A DNA stretch of 41,386 bases from Candidatus Sumerlaeota bacterium (GTDB lineage Bacteria; Sumerlaeota; Sumerlaeia; SLMS01; JAHLLQ01), in assembly GCA_030156535.1 (NCBI GenBank), contig JASGMJ010000033.1:1-41386 (forward strand). Reading direction: 5' to 3'. The notes beneath the pieces were generated by a model, which ran no database searches, was not told the origin of the DNA, and saw only the letters and a list, made by a program, of their open reading frames with translations. The position numbers were made by a program, and so were the translations under genes. Positions 32,709-39,839 of this stretch are shown here, piece after piece. Each line of letters opens with the position of its first letter. Position 1 is the first letter of the stretch.

Positions 32709-33776
32709 TTAGAAATATGCGCTGCTGGCGCCGGCATTGGGCTCGATGGCGTCAGTACCCACGCGGCCGGCAAGGCCACCCTGGGCATCTTCCTCGGCCT
32801 TGGCTGCGGCTTCCTCGGCTTCCTTGGAGTCGAACGGCGGATAGAAATTACCGGGGATCGGTTCCAGCGGGGGATAGGGCGGGACGGGCATGTAAGTCTC
32901 AAAGAAGTCCCACTCGCCCGTTCCTGCTTCCGGATTGACGCGGAATTCGTTCAGGAAGCGGTCGGCCCAGTCGGCCAGCTTCTTGTCCCGGTCCTCTTCG
33001 AGATCGATGACCTGCGGGACGCCCGCCAGGGGATCGGTCGAGGAAACAGGGATATTGAAGAAGGCATTCGGCTCCAGGCGCTCAAGCGTGCGCAGCCCCT
33101 GAATGAGGCGCGTCTTCACCAAATGCGCCTCGGGGTCCATTCTGTCCGTCACCAGCGTGACGTTCGTGTAAATCTGGTCGTTGGCCTTGTAGTCCAGCCC
33201 GTTGGCGCCGTCGTCGTAGTACTGATCCACGTAGGTCTGGAAGACGGGAACTTCGACAGCGTCGGAGATGATGTTGCCGGTGACCGGGCAGATGACGCGT
33301 TCACCGTAGATGGCCACGACTTTCGGAATTCCCTGAACGACACCGGCGGAGTAGGCAGACGGTGGCTGGTATGTCCCCGCCCCTGGAACGGCTCCGCCAA
33401 AGGGGTCGGCACTGTAGGCCGCGCCACCACCACCAGCGGCGCCGAAGGGATCGGCACTGTAGGCCGCTCCGCCTCCGGCGGGCGCTCCAAAAGGATCGGC
33501 GCCGTAAGTAGTACCGCCACTGGCGGGTGCTCCAAAGGGGTCGGCACCGTAGGACGACCCGCCGCCTGCCACGCCCCGGGCACGATCAAGAGCCAGTTGC
33601 CCTGTGCCCCCCGCGCCCGTGCTTCCCGAGTTCAGCGTGTCCATCGCTTCGAAGTCGGCAAAGCCCGTCGCAAACCCTCCCTGAGCGCTGCTCAGAGCCG
33701 GCAACAGAGCGACGGCTGCCAACGATGCAAGGCCGAGAGTGTTGCGGGTAAGGCTAAGGAGATCAAAAGTCTTCAT
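32709..33776 (-). CDS. Secreted protein with four 15-residue ADPFG repeats, function unknown
   Basis: A 355-residue protein with a Sec signal (about 1-32, ending LSSAQ). Residues 72-131 are four exact-length 15-residue repeats of the form GGxxYxADPFGAxxx. The following ~200-residue domain (from VQGIPKVVAIYGERVICPVTG) has an Asp/Tyr/Pro-rich character and two prolines runs near 290-310 (PVPPYPPLEPIPG). The C-terminus is an Ala/Glu-rich helix and a short tail. I do not recognise the family. The ATG at 33776 has AAGGAG 8 nt upstream; an earlier in-frame ATG adds only non-signal sequence. It lies between a bitopic membrane protein and the tail-anchored protein. Confidence 0.72.
   Translation of the reverse strand: MKTFDLLSLTRNTLGLASLAAVALLPALSSAQGGFATGFADFEAMDTLNSGSTGAGGTGQLALDRARGVAGGGSSYGADPFGAPASGGTTYGADPFGAPAGGGAAYSADPFGAAGGGGAAYSADPFGGAVPGAGTYQPPSAYSAGVVQGIPKVVAIYGERVICPVTGNIISDAVEVPVFQTYVDQYYDDGANGLDYKANDQIYTNVTLVTDRMDPEAHLVKTRLIQGLRTLERLEPNAFFNIPVSSTDPLAGVPQVIDLEEDRDKKLADWADRFLNEFRVNPEAGTGEWDFFETYMPVPPYPPLEPIPGNFYPPFDSKEAEEAAAKAEEDAQGGLAGRVGTDAIEPNAGASSAYF
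33384..33563 (-). repeat. Four in-frame 45-bp tandem repeats
   Basis: These 180 bp are four 45-bp units that encode the ADPFG repeats of the secreted protein. Units 1-2 share YGADPFGAPA and units 3-4 share YSADPFG, which suggests stepwise duplication. In-frame repeats of this kind can vary in number by slippage. Confidence 0.85.
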
Positions 33777-33883
33777 GCAGGAAACTCCTTCCAGGCGGAT
33801 CCAGAGGGAACGCCTGCTTCCATTGGGTGGATGCAAGTCTGGGGGGACGATGCTTGTCAACCGCTTTCGGGCTGATGGCCATG

Positions 33884-35116
33884 CTACTGCGGGCTCCCGG
33901 AATCCAGCGAGAAGGCCGGGTCGAGGTAGCGGAGTTGGGCCGTCGCCGTTTCAATCAATTCGAGGATCGATTCGGAGACCGCACCTATGCCCGGGCTCAG
34001 GACTTTCAGGCCGCTGTCGCTGCTGCGTCCGATCAGGAGCGACAGGTCCAGCCCGATTTCGTCGAGCGCTTCTTTCGAGTCAATGATCGCGGCAATTCGT
34101 TCCTGCCCATCTTCGGATGCCAGGGCGTCCTTGCCTTCCTTGTTCACTGCTTCCAGCAGGTCGTAGACCTGGCTTTCGAGATCCGAGGCCTTGGCCACGA
34201 ACTGATTGTAGCGGTCCAGCACCTGCTGGCGTTCCTCAGTCGAGGCCTCCAGTTCGGGAGCCGGGATGGAGGCGATGCGCGTGTGGGTGTCCGGAATGGC
34301 GATGGCGAATTCCGCAGGGCCGCTGGGGGCGCTGCCGTCGCCCTGGAGCACGGACGTGGCCTTGGCCCAGACGCCGAGAACCCCGCCCTTGCCGTCAGCC
34401 ACGCCGATGGCCTCGTAGAACGCCCCCGGGTTGTCGCTCAGATTGCCCAGCAGTGCCATGCGCTCCTCGTTGAGCATCTTGGACTGCATCGTCTCCGAGC
34501 GCTCGCCGTAGATGGCGCGCACGCGCAGCTTGTTCATTCTCGGCTTCAGCTCGGCCTTGGGGAAACGGTACTTGAAGCGTGCATAGCCGTCGATTGTCCA
34601 GTCCTCCACTTCAAAGACCTGGGCGACGACGGAAGGATCCGCGCTCTTGAAGACGACGTTGGCCTTCTCCCAGTAGTAGCCGGAGAAGTTGCGCATGAGG
34701 ATGGTGACTTCCATCTCGTCGGCGGAGGGGTACGTGCGCTTCTCGACGCCGAAGGGGTAGAGGGCCAGGGGGGGCGGCTGTTCGCTCAGGGGGAAGCTCA
34801 GCGGGCCGGCGAAACGGGCTTCCGCCACGGGGAGGTCGCTTTCGGGGAAGCCGCCCTCCTCGCCCTTGCGTGGCGGGCGCTTGGCGGGGGGCTTGTTCCC
34901 TTCGGCGTCCTTCTTCTGCGATGTTCCCGCGCCTGACTTCATGGCTGCGGGAACGTTGATCTTGCTCGCAGCGTCGGCCGTGCCGAAGGCGATCACCTCG
35001 CCCATGCGCGGCGCGATAGCCCGAAATTCCACGGGATTCATGCCCACGTAGGCGAGAAACGCGCCGGCCGCGAGCAGATTGAAGAGCAGGATCGTCCAGA
35101 GAATGTTCTTCTTCAC
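33884..35116 (-). CDS. Bitopic inner-membrane protein with large periplasmic part, function unknown
   Basis: A 410-residue protein with one N-terminal hydrophobic span (about residues 5-25, ILWTILLFNLLAAGAFLAYV) after MKKN, not followed by a clear cleavage site, so likely an anchor. A Lys/Pro/Gly-rich linker at about 65-92 leads to a mixed alpha/beta domain (PLALYPFGVEKRTYPSADE, NFSGYYWEKANVVFKSAD), then a helical C-terminal third. The family is not recognised. The GTG at 35116 has AGAGGA 8 nt upstream. It is 194 nt downstream of the BFD-like gene and 107 nt before the ADPFG-repeat gene; the gap to the BFD-like gene shows no other feature and may hold the cluster's promoter. Confidence 0.7.
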   Translation of the reverse strand: MKKNILWTILLFNLLAAGAFLAYVGMNPVEFRAIAPRMGEVIAFGTADAASKINVPAAMKSGAGTSQKKDAEGNKPPAKRPPRKGEEGGFPESDLPVAEARFAGPLSFPLSEQPPPLALYPFGVEKRTYPSADEMEVTILMRNFSGYYWEKANVVFKSADPSVVAQVFEVEDWTIDGYARFKYRFPKAELKPRMNKLRVRAIYGERSETMQSKMLNEERMALLGNLSDNPGAFYEAIGVADGKGGVLGVWAKATSVLQGDGSAPSGPAEFAIAIPDTHTRIASIPAPELEASTEERQQVLDRYNQFVAKASDLESQVYDLLEAVNKEGKDALASEDGQERIAAIIDSKEALDEIGLDLSLLIGRSSDSGLKVLSPGIGAVSESILELIETATAQLRYLDPAFSLDSGSPQ

Positions 35117-35310
35117 CGGGTGAGTCCTCTGGTAGTGTTGGCGGGGGGCTTCCCCGGCTGGGTTCCGCGTTTTCCGGTGCGGCGCAGGCGGTGCCTGCTT
35201 CGACGAAGGAAATGCGGCAACAGTTTTCCCCAGCGAAGGCTAGGGTGGAAGAGGGGGGCAGGTCCCGCAATCGGAATCGCGAATGGATTTGTCTGCCCAG
35301 TGGGCTCTGC

Positions 35311-35691
35311 TCACTCGGGGAGGATCTCGTCGATCAGGGGGCCGTCGTCCTCGCCGGGCACGGGCGGGGGTGGGTCGGCGTCCCCCGAGCCCGGTGGCGG
35401 CTTGGCTCCCGGAGTGCGCCGCAGGTAATCTTTTCGGCGGGCGCGGTACTCCTGGGGATCCAGTTCGATGTCCGGATGCTCGACTCCCGCCTGATGTTGC
35501 TCGAACATCTTTTCGATGAAGGGGATGCACCAGCCGCATCCCGTGCCCGCCCCATAGCATTCGCTGCACTGCGAGGCATGACGCGGGTTTTCGAGGCGGA
35601 GGAACTTGGCAATCTGGCGCCGCTTCACATGGAAGCAAACGCACAACTCCTCCTCGTCGTGGACGTGGAGGAGTTGGTTTGGATCACTCAT
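35311..35691 (-). CDS. BFD-like [2Fe-2S]-binding protein
   Basis: A 126-residue protein whose first ~65 residues match the bacterioferritin-associated ferredoxin (BFD) pattern. Cys17 and Cys19 (LCVCF) and Cys52 and Cys55 (GCGWC) have the CxC-x32-CxxC spacing that binds a [2Fe-2S] cluster. An additional CxxC (Cys42, Cys45 in QCSECYG) lies between. The C-terminal half is Pro/Asp-rich and probably disordered. BFD domains carry electrons, for example for iron release or as part of larger enzymes; the partner here is unknown, as no bacterioferritin is nearby. It starts 32 nt after the acidic TPR gene on the same strand. Confidence 0.78.
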   Translation of the reverse strand: MSDPNQLLHVHDEEELCVCFHVKRRQIAKFLRLENPRHASQCSECYGAGTGCGWCIPFIEKMFEQHQAGVEHPDIELDPQEYRARRKDYLRRTPGAKPPPGSGDADPPPPVPGEDDGPLIDEILPE

Positions 35692-35723
35692 GCGGTGTTT
35701 GGGTGTCCGGAGATTCCGTGCTG

Positions 35724-36299
35724 TCAGAGGAGCCCGCGGGCTTCTTCCAGCGCGGCGGCGATTTCTTCCTGGTCGGCATTGATGTCGAGCGACTTCTCCC
35801 AGTTCTCGACGGCGGCCTCTGGATTGCCGGCCACCATGTACAGGGTGCCCAGTCCATTGTAGGCCTGGTAGTCCGTGTCGTCGATGGACAACGCCATCTC
35901 GAAGCCATTGATGGCTTCCTCGTAGACCGCAGCCAGGTCGTCGTCATCCTCCCAGCTCACGGAAATCTCCGCGCCATTGGCGAAGATCATGAGAGCGGTG
36001 TCGCCCAGCTTGTAGGCGGCCTCGGCGCTTTCGGGAAAGCGCTCGGCTGCCTCGCGGAACAGGTCGAGAGCCTGTTCGTACTCGCCTTCCTCGATCAGGG
36101 CTTCCGCCTCGTCGATCAAGGGTTCGAGTTCGTCCTCGTCCTCGTCCTCGGTGTCCTCGTCGTCGGCGAACTCGTCGTCTTCGGCGAGAAACTCTTCGGA
36201 CTCGTCCTGGAACTCTTCTTCGTCCTCGAATTCGTCTTCCACTTCTTCCATCCAGGGCGACTCGTCTTCGACTTCTTCTTCCCAGCCGGAGGGCGTCAT
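35724..36299 (-). CDS. TPR protein with extremely acidic N-terminal region
   Basis: A 191-residue protein in two parts. Residues 1 to about 62 are mostly Asp and Glu (runs such as EFEDEEEFQDESEEF) and must be disordered. Residues about 63-191 form three TPR-like helix pairs: YEQALDLFREAAERFPES, YEEAINGFEMALSIDD with AYNGLGTLY, and PEAAVENWEKSLDIN. TPRs bind proteins; no catalytic motif is seen. The ATG at 36299 has GAGGAG 10 nt upstream; a GTG 6 nt earlier (36305) is an alternative with 4-nt spacing. It starts the minus-strand run toward the BFD-like and envelope genes and is divergent from the S41 peptidase gene. Confidence 0.78.
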   Translation of the reverse strand: MTPSGWEEEVEDESPWMEEVEDEFEDEEEFQDESEEFLAEDDEFADDEDTEDEDEDELEPLIDEAEALIEEGEYEQALDLFREAAERFPESAEAAYKLGDTALMIFANGAEISVSWEDDDDLAAVYEEAINGFEMALSIDDTDYQAYNGLGTLYMVAGNPEAAVENWEKSLDINADQEEIAAALEEARGLL

Positions 36300-36502
36300 A
36301 CGCACGGCTCTCCTCGATCAAAATGCGAACTTTTTCGCCGGCCGCTTTTGTTCGGCGAGCGACCGCTAAAAACAGCGACATACGGAAAGCAAGCACAAAA
36401 CAGAATGCCCCTCTCTTTTTTTGATGACCCGGTGGCGGCATTGAAAAAAGGTGCTCTCCATGAGGCGCAAAACACTTGCAGTGTAAGAGGAGCAAGGTTG
36501 CG

Positions 36503-37864
36503 ATGAAGGGTTGGATGCTGTTCTTCGCGCTTGCGGGCGTCCTTCTTTTGACAGGCGCCGCGCGGGCCGAATCGCCCGCCCTCCCGCAGCTCTCTCCCCG
36601 CGTGATCGCCACCACGCCCACAATGGAACAACGCCGCGTTCCGCCCGGCGAGACAGTCATTCAGGTGCGCTTCGACCGCCCGATGAATCAAACCTCGTGG
36701 TCGTGGTGCGGAGGCGGGCCACGCTATCCCGAGGTGCTCGGCACTCCCCGCTTTCTTGATCCTTTCACCGTCGAGCTCCCCGTCGTTCTCGAACCGGAGA
36801 GAACCTACTTCCTCAGCATCAACTGTCCATCGGCGCGCAACTTCGTTTCCGAAGACGGCGTCTCCGCCGAGCCCTACCCGCTGCATTTCACGACGGGCTG
36901 GTCGCTCGATCACCCCGTCGTCAGTGATGCCCGCAACCTGGCTTCGTGGAACGAGTTTCGCCAACTCTTCCGCGAACGCTATTCCCACTACGAGCGTACC
37001 GGCACGGACTGGGAGGCCGTCTTTGACGAGGCCAAATCGTGGATGCTGATGGCGCCCGATGCCGACGAATTCGCCGTGCGTCTCGCCCTGCTGCTCCAGC
37101 CGGCCGAAGACGTGCACCTCTCCGTTCGCCTCCCCGACGACTCGAAGGTCTCTTTTTATCGCCGTTCGGCCCGCTATAACGCGAACAAGCAATCCATCCG
37201 GGCCGCGTTCCCGCATTGGAACCGGCATTCGCGTGCCGTGGAGTCAGGGCGCAGCGGGCGCATAGGCTACCTGGCGATTCACTCGTGGAGCCTGAGCGAC
37301 GAGGAACTCGCCGCGATCGACGAAATCCTCGCGGACTTTCGTACGGCAACGAACGTGTTGATTCTCGATGTGCGGGGCAACGGCGGCGGCAACGAACTCC
37401 AGGCACGCCGCGTGGCGGGCTGGTTTCTCGACGCGGCCCGCCTCTACGGGCGCAATCGGTCGCGCGATCCCGAAGCTGATGATGGATGGAGTGCGGTGCA
37501 CACGCGATGGGTGCAGGCCAATGCGCCGGAGAAACGCTACGAAGGACGCGTGTTCGTTCTCCAGGGCCCCGTTTGCCTCAGCAGCAACGAGGCTTTCCTC
37601 CTGATGATGCGTCAGGCGTCGAAGGCCGTCTCGGTTGGTGAGAACAGTGGCGGCAGTTCCGGTAACCCCAAGCGGTTTCCTCTGGCGAACGGCCTCTCGA
37701 TTGTGTTGCCAAGCTGGCAGTCGCTGCTCCCCGACGGCACACCCATCGAAGGCATTGGCATTCCGCCGGATGTGCGCGTGGACGGAGACTTCAGCACGAG
37801 CGATCGCGTGCTGGAAAAGGCGTTGGAACTCGCGGCGCCTTTCCTGCCGGGCGAGGGGTCGTAG
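36503..37864 (+). CDS. Secreted S41 (tail-specific type) peptidase with N-terminal Ig-like domain
   Basis: A 453-residue exported protein. A Sec signal covers about residues 1-22 (GAARA). Residues about 31-132 resemble a bacterial Ig-like (Big_5) domain: VIATTPT, VRFDRPMN, LEPERTYFLSI, PLHFTTG. A helical linker leads to the S41 core: GRIGYLAIHSW, LILDVRGNGGGNE (288-298), the nucleophile segment VCLSSNEAF (Ser360/361), GENSGGSSG (379-387) and the closing PDGTPIEGIGIPPDV. S41 enzymes cleave C-terminal regions of periplasmic proteins or scavenge peptides. No PDZ domain is seen, unlike CtpA/Prc. The ATG at 36503 is chosen because the signal follows directly and AAGG lies 6 nt upstream. Confidence 0.87.
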   Translation: MKGWMLFFALAGVLLLTGAARAESPALPQLSPRVIATTPTMEQRRVPPGETVIQVRFDRPMNQTSWSWCGGGPRYPEVLGTPRFLDPFTVELPVVLEPERTYFLSINCPSARNFVSEDGVSAEPYPLHFTTGWSLDHPVVSDARNLASWNEFRQLFRERYSHYERTGTDWEAVFDEAKSWMLMAPDADEFAVRLALLLQPAEDVHLSVRLPDDSKVSFYRRSARYNANKQSIRAAFPHWNRHSRAVESGRSGRIGYLAIHSWSLSDEELAAIDEILADFRTATNVLILDVRGNGGGNELQARRVAGWFLDAARLYGRNRSRDPEADDGWSAVHTRWVQANAPEKRYEGRVFVLQGPVCLSSNEAFLLMMRQASKAVSVGENSGGSSGNPKRFPLANGLSIVLPSWQSLLPDGTPIEGIGIPPDVRVDGDFSTSDRVLEKALELAAPFLPGEGS

Positions 37865-37874
37865 GAGCCTCGCC

Positions 37875-38816
37875 TCAGTCGGGCGCGTCGTTGCCGAGCG
37901 ATGGATCGTTGTGTACGTACATCGCAAGGACGCGCCGCACCGAGTCCAGCCGCGGGCCATCGTTTTGCACCGCGTAGATCGGCCAGCGCAGCAGCATGTC
38001 GGTGACGACGGCGGCGCGCAGCGCCAGCAGCGCCACGGGGCCATGGTGCTTGCGCCCGTACATCAGCAGGCTGCGGTAGAGCCGCCGGAACGTGAACTCG
38101 GGCCGCCGTCTCGCCGTCGTGCCATGATGGTGGACGATGCTCCAGCGCGGCAGATGCACCACGGTGTAGCCTGCATCGCGAATGCGCCGGCACCAGTCCG
38201 CGTCCTCGCTGTACATGAAGTACGTTGGGTCCAGGCCGCCCACCTTCTCCCACACGGTGCGCGGCACCATCAGGCACGCTCCCATCAACCAGTCCACGCG
38301 CCGCGCCCGGCAATCCCGGCCTCGGAGGCAGTGCAGGCGCTTGGTTATTGTCAGCAGCAGCGGACTCGCGAGCGAATGCCCCGCCCAGTACGCACACCAC
38401 GACGGTTCATCGTGCCAGCTATTCTGCGGGAGTCCGTCGCCGTGCAGCAGCGCGCATCCGGCGGCGCCCGCCCTGGGGTGCGACATCAGATAACGGCACA
38501 TGCCCGCCAGCGCCTCGGCATCGGCTTCGCAGTCCGGATTCAGCAGCAGCAGCAAATGGCCGCGTGCCACCTCAAGCCCCTGATTGCATGCGGGTGCGAA
38601 TCCCACGTTTTCCGTATTGCGTATCAGACGCACCCACGGAAACCGCTGCGCGATCAGATCGGCCGTGCCGTCCGACGACGCATTGTCCACGGCAATCGTT
38701 TCGACGCGGAACGGAAGGCGCTCCGCGGCCTCGTGGAGAGCCGTGAAGAAACGCACGGCGTCCTCCGCTCCGTTCCAGAAAACGGTCACGACTGTGAGCA
38801 GGGGGCGTGCACTCAT
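37875..38816 (-). CDS. Family 2 glycosyltransferase (rhamnosyltransferase-like)
   Basis: A 313-residue GT-A enzyme that moves a sugar from a nucleotide donor onto a glycan. The N-terminus has VVTVFWNG, then AVDNASSDGT, ENVGFAPACNQG and LLLNPDCE (DxD-like metal site region), followed by DWLMGACLMVPRTVWEKVGG and FMYSEDADWCRRIRDAGY, the late-domain signature of WbbL-like transferases. Its ATG (38814-38816) overlaps the lpxA stop (38813-38815) by ATGA, so translation is coupled. That suggests a surface glycan role, although coupling to lpxA itself is unusual. It converges with the S41 gene at a 10-nt gap. Confidence 0.9.
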   Translation of the reverse strand: MSARPLLTVVTVFWNGAEDAVRFFTALHEAAERLPFRVETIAVDNASSDGTADLIAQRFPWVRLIRNTENVGFAPACNQGLEVARGHLLLLLNPDCEADAEALAGMCRYLMSHPRAGAAGCALLHGDGLPQNSWHDEPSWCAYWAGHSLASPLLLTITKRLHCLRGRDCRARRVDWLMGACLMVPRTVWEKVGGLDPTYFMYSEDADWCRRIRDAGYTVVHLPRWSIVHHHGTTARRRPEFTFRRLYRSLLMYGRKHHGPVALLALRAAVVTDMLLRWPIYAVQNDGPRLDSVRRVLAMYVHNDPSLGNDAPD

Positions 38817-39658
38817 TCGACGTCGATATCTTCGGTGGCCTGATGATCGCCGCTCGACAGACTGCGGGCCGCCAGGATGCCGCGCTTCGACGGGGTCGCG
38901 CAGAAGTCCAGCAACTCGCTCAACTCACCCGGGATGGGCGATTGCGACTCCTGCCAGGCTTCGCGCAGATCGGTGATGGCGCGGTTCAGCGGATGCCCCG
39001 AGCGGAACAGATTCTTGAAAGCGTTCTTGATGGCCATGCGCGACTCGGGGCCAACCCCGGCCCGGCGCAGCCCCACGACGTTGACTCCGACCAGGAAGGC
39101 GAAATCGCCGCGCGTCGTCAGGAATGGCGGCACGTCCTTCGACACGCCCGACATTCCGCCCACCATGGCCAGACGGCCGATCCGGCAGAACTGGTGCACG
39201 GCGCACAGGCCCGAGACGAACGCGCGGTCGCCCACCGAAACGTGCCCCGCCAGCATCGAGCCGTTCGCCAGCACGATGTTGTTGCCCAGCGTGCAGTCAT
39301 GCGCCACGTGCGCCGTCGCCATCAGAAAGCAGTTGTTTCCGATCACCGTGTTCGTGCCGTCCTTCAGGCCACGATGCACGGTGCAAAGCTCGCGAAACTC
39401 GTTGTTGTCGCCGATTACCAGGCCGCTGGCCGTTTTGGGGTCGAAACCCAGATACTGGGGATCGCCGCCGAGCACGGCGTTGAAATGCACCCGGTTGCCT
39501 GCTCCCATTGTGGTGTTGGCACAAACCACCGCCCCCGCCATCAGAACGCACTGGGAGCCAATCTTTACATTTGGTCCGACGACCACATTTGGGCCAATTT
39601 CGACATCGTCGGCAATTTGGGCCGTGGGGTCGATGACGGCACTCGGGTGGATGGCCAT
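38813..39658 (-). CDS. lpxA: UDP-N-acetylglucosamine acyltransferase
   Basis: First enzyme of lipid A synthesis; moves a 3-hydroxyacyl chain from ACP to UDP-GlcNAc. The hexapeptide-repeat left-handed helix is plain from residue 1 (HPSAVIDPTAQIADDVEIG). The catalytic site ATAHVAHDC has His117 and His120, equivalent to His122 and His125 of E. coli. GGDPQYLGF replaces the usual GxPQDLKY, and LAGHVSVGD and AVHQFCRIG follow. The helical C-terminus is present. At 281 residues it is somewhat longer than the usual ~262, with an extra acidic tail. The ATG at 39658 lacks a strong ribosome binding site. lpxD, fabZ and lpxB are not in the window. Confidence 0.95.
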   Translation of the reverse strand: MAIHPSAVIDPTAQIADDVEIGPNVVVGPNVKIGSQCVLMAGAVVCANTTMGAGNRVHFNAVLGGDPQYLGFDPKTASGLVIGDNNEFRELCTVHRGLKDGTNTVIGNNCFLMATAHVAHDCTLGNNIVLANGSMLAGHVSVGDRAFVSGLCAVHQFCRIGRLAMVGGMSGVSKDVPPFLTTRGDFAFLVGVNVVGLRRAGVGPESRMAIKNAFKNLFRSGHPLNRAITDLREAWQESQSPIPGELSELLDFCATPSKRGILAARSLSSGDHQATEDIDVE

Positions 39659-39766
39659 GGGAGAGGCTTTCGCAGGGAGGGTGGCTGCCCGGCAGCGGCT
39701 CCGGGAGCGAAGACTTGGCTAGGCGTCCGCCCGCCGTGGCGTCAAGGGGGCAGGATGCTCGCAAAG

Positions 39767-39796
39767 CGCCCCGCCCTCTTTCTGGAGGGCGGGGCG
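39767..39796 (-). terminator. Strong hairpin after rho, probable terminator
   Basis: A perfect 12-bp stem CGCCCCGCCCTC/GAGGGCGGGGCG has a 6-nt loop. On the minus strand only CTTTGC follows, so the U tract is weak. It lies 43 nt after the in-frame end of the rho coding sequence and before lpxA. The gap 39659-39839 holds nothing else that I recognise. Confidence 0.65.
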
Positions 39797-39839
39797 TTGA
39801 TGTGTGAACTTCGAACAAGGAGCAACGAACAACGTTGTC

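Noticed and set aside
33384..33563. CRISPR array, because of regular 45-bp units
   Set aside because: The units are contiguous, in frame and coding, with no unique spacers and no cas genes nearby.
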